Position numbers and translations under genes: made by a program
Shown: piece after piece, positions 5,031-7,707 of the stretch
How the letters are laid out: every line of letters begins with the position of its first letter
Position numbering within the stretch: the first letter of the stretch is position 1
DNA from: WGAL01 sp964570865
Lineage (GTDB): Bacteria; Bacteroidota; Ignavibacteria; Ignavibacteriales; Melioribacteraceae
Assembly (NCBI GenBank): GCA_964570865.1
Contig: CAZMZM010000078.1
Span: 1-7,707 of the forward strand
Direction of reading: 5' to 3'
Length of the DNA: 7,707 nucleotides
The notes under the pieces: generated by a model
What the model was told of the DNA's origin: nothing
Seen by the model: only the letters and a program-made list of their open reading frames with translations
The model's database searches: none

Positions 5031-6647
5031 ATGAAAAATTATTTTTTTCTAATATTGTTTGTTTGCCTCTCACTTACTTCTACAAACATTTTCGGCCAAT
5101 CCCAAATTGACTCACTAAAAACAATTTTTAAGACCGCAAAAACTTCAGTTGAAAAATTGGATGCCGCAATTGAATTATCCGACAAATTAGATTACGAACA
5201 AAATCAGGAAACAATAAAATATTTGAAAATTGCCCAAGGTATGCTGAGAAAACATCCTGACAGTCTTAGGCAAGCAAGATTAAATAGAAATTTCGGGTAC
5301 TATTTAATTTATACAGGCGAATATATAAAGGCATCGGAATATTTTTTAAATGGAATTGAAATAGCGGAAAAAATAGGAGATATTGAATTAAAAAATAATA
5401 TAATAAACGGTTTGGCATTATTGAATCTCCGGACTAAAAGTTATAAAAAGTCAATAGCACTTTATAAACAGCTTATTGAATACGCTAAGCAAACAAAGAA
5501 TGATAACGACAGGTTTAAGTTTACTTTAAATTTAGCAATGGCATTCGGAGAGGAAGGAAATTTTGACGAAGCTGAAAAATATCTAATTGAAATTTACAAT
5601 TGCAATCCCAAAAATAAATTTTACAAAGCCGTTGCCGCTAACACTTTAAGTTTTATTTATAATCACAGCAAACACTACAATAAAGCGCTTAAATACGGCA
5701 AAGAAGCAGTTCATTTCTCAAAAATATTTTCCGATGTTAGATTTAGAATCGAGAGTATGACGAACTATTCCAATGCTTTAAAGGGACTCGGTGAAAATAT
5801 TCAAGCCGGCAGAATAATGAAAAATATTTATTTGCTTGCACGAAAAAACAAATTTATTATTAAAATGAACAACGAAATCGGGAATCTTGCTTTAAATTAC
5901 GAGGCGCTCGGGGATTACAAATCCGCTTACAAATATTACAAAGATTTTGCCGAAAGAAGAGATTCGCTGTTAAATGAATCGACAACTGCAAAAATTAACG
6001 AACTGCAAATAAAATATGAGACAGAAAAAAAGGACAGGGAAATTCAAAAAAAGAATGCTTTGCTCAAACATAAAAATTTAATACTTACACTTACTGTTTC
6101 AGGAGTAATTTTATTTATTATTATTTCAATTTTTATTTTTGTGCTTTATCGAATGAAAAATGCAGCATATAAAGAATTGGTAAAAAAGAATCTTGAACTA
6201 ATCAAATTTGAAAAAAAACCGCTTGGAGAAAAAAGAAAAAAAATTATTAGTGATAAAAACAAATATATTTCTTCGTCGTTAAGTAACGACAAAAAAAATG
6301 AATTAAACGAAAAACTTACCGAAGCAATTAACGAAGAAAAAGTATTTCTTCAATCCGATATTTCACTTGGTAAATTATCGCAGAAACTGGGAGTAAATTC
6401 AAAATATTTATCGCAAGTTGTGCATGAATTCTACGACGCGAGTTTTTCCGATTTTATTAACCAACTTAGAATTAAAGAAGCCGCCAGATTGTTAAGCGAT
6501 AAATCTTATCGGCACATTTCAATGGAAGGTATTTCGGAAATGGTTGGGTTCCATACTAAATCTTCTTTTAACACATATTTTAAAAAATTTATTGGTGTTA
6601 CTCCGTCATTTTTTGCAAGTACATCGCAAAGTCTTTCTCAAAAATAG
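5031..6647 (+). CDS. Membrane-spanning TPR sensor with cytoplasmic AraC-family DNA-binding domain
   Basis: A 538-residue one-piece sensor-regulator. Residues 1-22 form a signal peptide (KNYF, then a hydrophobic run, ending IFG before QSQ). From about 40 to 310 there are helical repeats with TPR character, for example YYLIYTGEYIKASEYFLNGI (90-109), EEGNFDEAEKYLIEI (174-188) and YEALGDYKSAYKYYKDF (290-306). Residues 315-348 are charged and probably coiled coil. A single hydrophobic segment spans about 350-373 and is followed by a basic linker. The C-terminus (about 432-530) is an AraC domain with two HTHs: SLGKLSQKLGVNSKYLSQVV (446-465), and ISEMVGFHTKSSFNTYFKKF (501-520), which ends in the family's G-x-TPS-x-F. 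This is a known Bacteroidota layout in which periplasmic TPRs sense a signal and transmit it through the membrane without kinase or receiver domains. The gene has its own promoter, no clear Shine-Dalgarno site, and stands after a terminator, so regulation of the upstream operon is not established. The ligand is unknown. Confidence 0.87.
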   Translation: MKNYFFLILFVCLSLTSTNIFGQSQIDSLKTIFKTAKTSVEKLDAAIELSDKLDYEQNQETIKYLKIAQGMLRKHPDSLRQARLNRNFGYYLIYTGEYIKASEYFLNGIEIAEKIGDIELKNNIINGLALLNLRTKSYKKSIALYKQLIEYAKQTKNDNDRFKFTLNLAMAFGEEGNFDEAEKYLIEIYNCNPKNKFYKAVAANTLSFIYNHSKHYNKALKYGKEAVHFSKIFSDVRFRIESMTNYSNALKGLGENIQAGRIMKNIYLLARKNKFIIKMNNEIGNLALNYEALGDYKSAYKYYKDFAERRDSLLNESTTAKINELQIKYETEKKDREIQKKNALLKHKNLILTLTVSGVILFIIISIFIFVLYRMKNAAYKELVKKNLELIKFEKKPLGEKRKKIISDKNKYISSSLSNDKKNELNEKLTEAINEEKVFLQSDISLGKLSQKLGVNSKYLSQVVHEFYDASFSDFINQLRIKEAARLLSDKSYRHISMEGISEMVGFHTKSSFNTYFKKFIGVTPSFFASTSQSLSQK

Positions 6648-6738
6648 TATAGTATCGCAGATTGTTTTGCGAGTTGCTAATCGAATAATCAATCCGTAAT
6701 AAAATATTAATTACAATAATCTTTAAGAACGAGTTTCA

Positions 6739-6887
6739 AATCCCGAATATTAAACATCTTTCGGTTAGCTTTATAAAACTTAAAATATCGATTTATTAGT
6801 AAAAACCGAAGCTTATTTTCATAGGTTGTTCGTAATTCCGAATTCTAAACAACAATCGTTTGACTTACCTGAAACAGAAGTTTATTA
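6739..6887 (+). repeat. Imperfect direct duplication upstream of the 250-aa gene
   Basis: The copy starting at 6739 and the copy starting at 6834 (95 bp apart) agree at 24 of the first 33 aligned bases, with a shared core CCGAAT-NN-TAAACA at 6743-6756 and 6838-6851. With a 6-nt gap the match seems to continue to a shared TTTATTA at 6792-6798 and 6881-6887. The second copy runs into the presumed promoter. It may be an ancient duplication or paired binding sites. AT-rich composition inflates the similarity, so it is tentative. Confidence 0.3.
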
Positions 6888-6891
6888 TTTG
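6859..6891 (+). promoter_or_regulatory. Candidate promoter of the 250-aa gene
   Basis: A TTTG at 6859-6862 and a TTTG at 6888-6891 are 25 nt apart, as in a -33/-7 pair of the Bacteroidota type. The TA of the second box is one base too far upstream (TATTATTTG instead of TAnnTTTG), so the match is imperfect. Confidence 0.35.
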
Positions 6892-6903
6892 ACTGTAAAT
6901 TTC

Positions 6904-6908
6904 AGGAG
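6904..6908 (+). promoter_or_regulatory. Strong Shine-Dalgarno site of the 250-aa gene
   Basis: AGGAG lies 6 nt before the ATG at 6915. It is the clearest Shine-Dalgarno match in the window and fixes this start. The AraC-type regulator gene has no such site, as is usual for Bacteroidota. Confidence 0.6.
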
Positions 6909-6914
6909 CAAAGC

Positions 6915-7667
6915 ATGCAAAAACATCACTTCCTTTTCCTGACAAATGTAAAAAACACCTATTCCGCGTTACTCAAATTCTCAAATAATTTTCCGAATGA
7001 ATTTGATTTTCTCGTCCATTCCACCGGAATGGAAAAGGAACATTACTCCGATTTAAGAAATTCTAAAATTATTAGAAATCGAATTTTCGATGATACGATT
7101 ATCATTTTTTATTTAACCGGAAATTTAAGTCTTTATATTATTGATGAATTTTTTAAAAACCATCTGAACTTAAAACATAAAATAATATATGTTTTTCCGG
7201 CTGTCAATCTGGTCTATTTTCGCAATAATTTGCAGTATCTATCTATACAACAGACGATTAAAGTTATTAAAACCAAGTCGGATAATTATCTTTTGATATT
7301 TGCATTAATGACCGAAGATAATTATTCCGCGTATTTCATGAAATTAGACGAAAAGTATTTCCCTCAAAATAATACTTTTAACAATCTCACAATTTCAAAT
7401 AAAAATTTAGTTGAAGAAATATTAATACTATCGACTGTTGAATACAACAAATCGACTATCTATTTGGTAAATGAAAAATACGATCTCGTAAAAGAAGCAA
7501 TAGATAAAATTAAATTTAATCCGATTGAAAAATTACTTTATAAAACAATTCACCAAGAATATTATGCCCTTTCACAATTCATTTCTCAGTTACCGAATTT
7601 GGAAAATATAACGTTAATAAATACCGGAAGAAAAAAGTACGGGCAATTAAGCATCGTCAAACAATAG
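6915..7667 (+). CDS. Hypothetical protein of 250 residues, no family recognised
   Basis: I do not recognise this protein. It is very rich in Asn, Lys, Ile, Leu, Tyr and Phe, with no Cys and no Trp that I can find. There is no signal peptide, and no segment is long and hydrophobic enough for a confident membrane helix. The pattern suggests alternating strands and helices: hydrophobic strands at 5-10 (HFLFLT), 61-67 (TIIIFYL), 89-95 (KIIYVFP), 125-131 (YLLIFAL), 180-185 (STIYLV) and 231-236 (NITLIN), separated by charged helices. This is what a soluble alpha/beta protein would look like. A good Shine-Dalgarno site and an unbroken frame ending in TAG support it as real. It stands alone on the plus strand, 267 bp after the regulator, with its own candidate promoter, so it may be monocistronic. 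Its low GC resembles the regulator more than the respiratory genes, and it could be a fast-evolving or lineage-specific gene. Confidence 0.65.
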   Translation: MQKHHFLFLTNVKNTYSALLKFSNNFPNEFDFLVHSTGMEKEHYSDLRNSKIIRNRIFDDTIIIFYLTGNLSLYIIDEFFKNHLNLKHKIIYVFPAVNLVYFRNNLQYLSIQQTIKVIKTKSDNYLLIFALMTEDNYSAYFMKLDEKYFPQNNTFNNLTISNKNLVEEILILSTVEYNKSTIYLVNEKYDLVKEAIDKIKFNPIEKLLYKTIHQEYYALSQFISQLPNLENITLINTGRKKYGQLSIVKQ

Positions 7668-7707
7668 TTGTTCGGAAAGTACATGAAACAGCAATGAGCA
7701 TTTTTTA

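Noticed and set aside
6653..6675. Small stem (TCGCA/TGCGA) just after the regulator gene
   Set aside because: It is only 5 bp with an 8-nt loop and no T-run follows, so it is not a credible terminator.
6760..6810. TTCGGTT and AACCGAA as a possible hairpin
   Set aside because: The 7-bp arms are 37 nt apart with no supporting structure, and the pairing is likely incidental.
7694..7707. ATG at 7694 as the start of a next gene, and the terminal T-run as a terminator
   Set aside because: Only four codons are visible, and there is no convincing stem before the T-run. The window ends too soon to support either.

Overview
The window looks like part of the chromosome of an AT-rich anaerobic bacterium, most probably a Bacteroidota member. 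The grounds are the signal peptide/TPR/TM/AraC regulator architecture, a TAnnTTTG-type promoter element ahead of it, and a dihydroorotate-dehydrogenase-like protein of a type common in that phylum. The phylum call is an inference from architecture, not from a marker gene.

Positions 1-4659 are a compact, plus-strand operon whose upstream part lies outside the window. In order it encodes: the C-terminus of a NuoB/MbxJ-like [4Fe-4S] subunit; a NuoC/MbxK-like 30-kDa subunit; a NuoD/MbxL-like 49-kDa (hydrogenase large subunit-like) protein; a fusion of a NuoI-like 2x[4Fe-4S] ferredoxin with a GltD/NfnL-like FAD/NADPH oxidoreductase; and a DHOD-like FMN-barrel protein. Gaps between genes are -4 to +10 nt, so translational coupling is likely. 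The order B-C-D-I matches the J-K-L-N order of Mbx/MBS-type complexes. No NuoE/F/G genes lie in the visible part. The NuoD-like subunit has both hydrogenase CxxC nickel motifs altered to CxxE and ends without a cleavable tail, so it is unlikely to be a hydrogenase. The most economical reading is the peripheral arm of an ion-pumping ferredoxin/NADP(H) oxidoreductase, with the fused flavoprotein as its NADP(H) module. The fused protein and the DHOD-like protein together also contain every module of dihydropyrimidine dehydrogenase (ferredoxin, GltD-like, FMN barrel) in a permuted order. The barrel, however, lacks the substrate cysteine motif.

The operon ends in a 15-nt perfect palindrome and a strong intrinsic terminator (4687-4720). 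A 371-bp AT-rich intergenic region follows. It contains a short inverted repeat and a likely promoter that overlaps a 10-bp palindrome.

Positions 5031-6647 encode a membrane-spanning sensor-regulator with periplasmic TPRs and a cytoplasmic AraC-type DNA-binding domain. After a 267-bp gap holding an imperfect duplicated segment, 6915-7667 encodes a 250-aa protein I do not recognise. These two genes are visibly more AT-rich than the respiratory operon. Nothing in the sequence ties them to it apart from adjacency.
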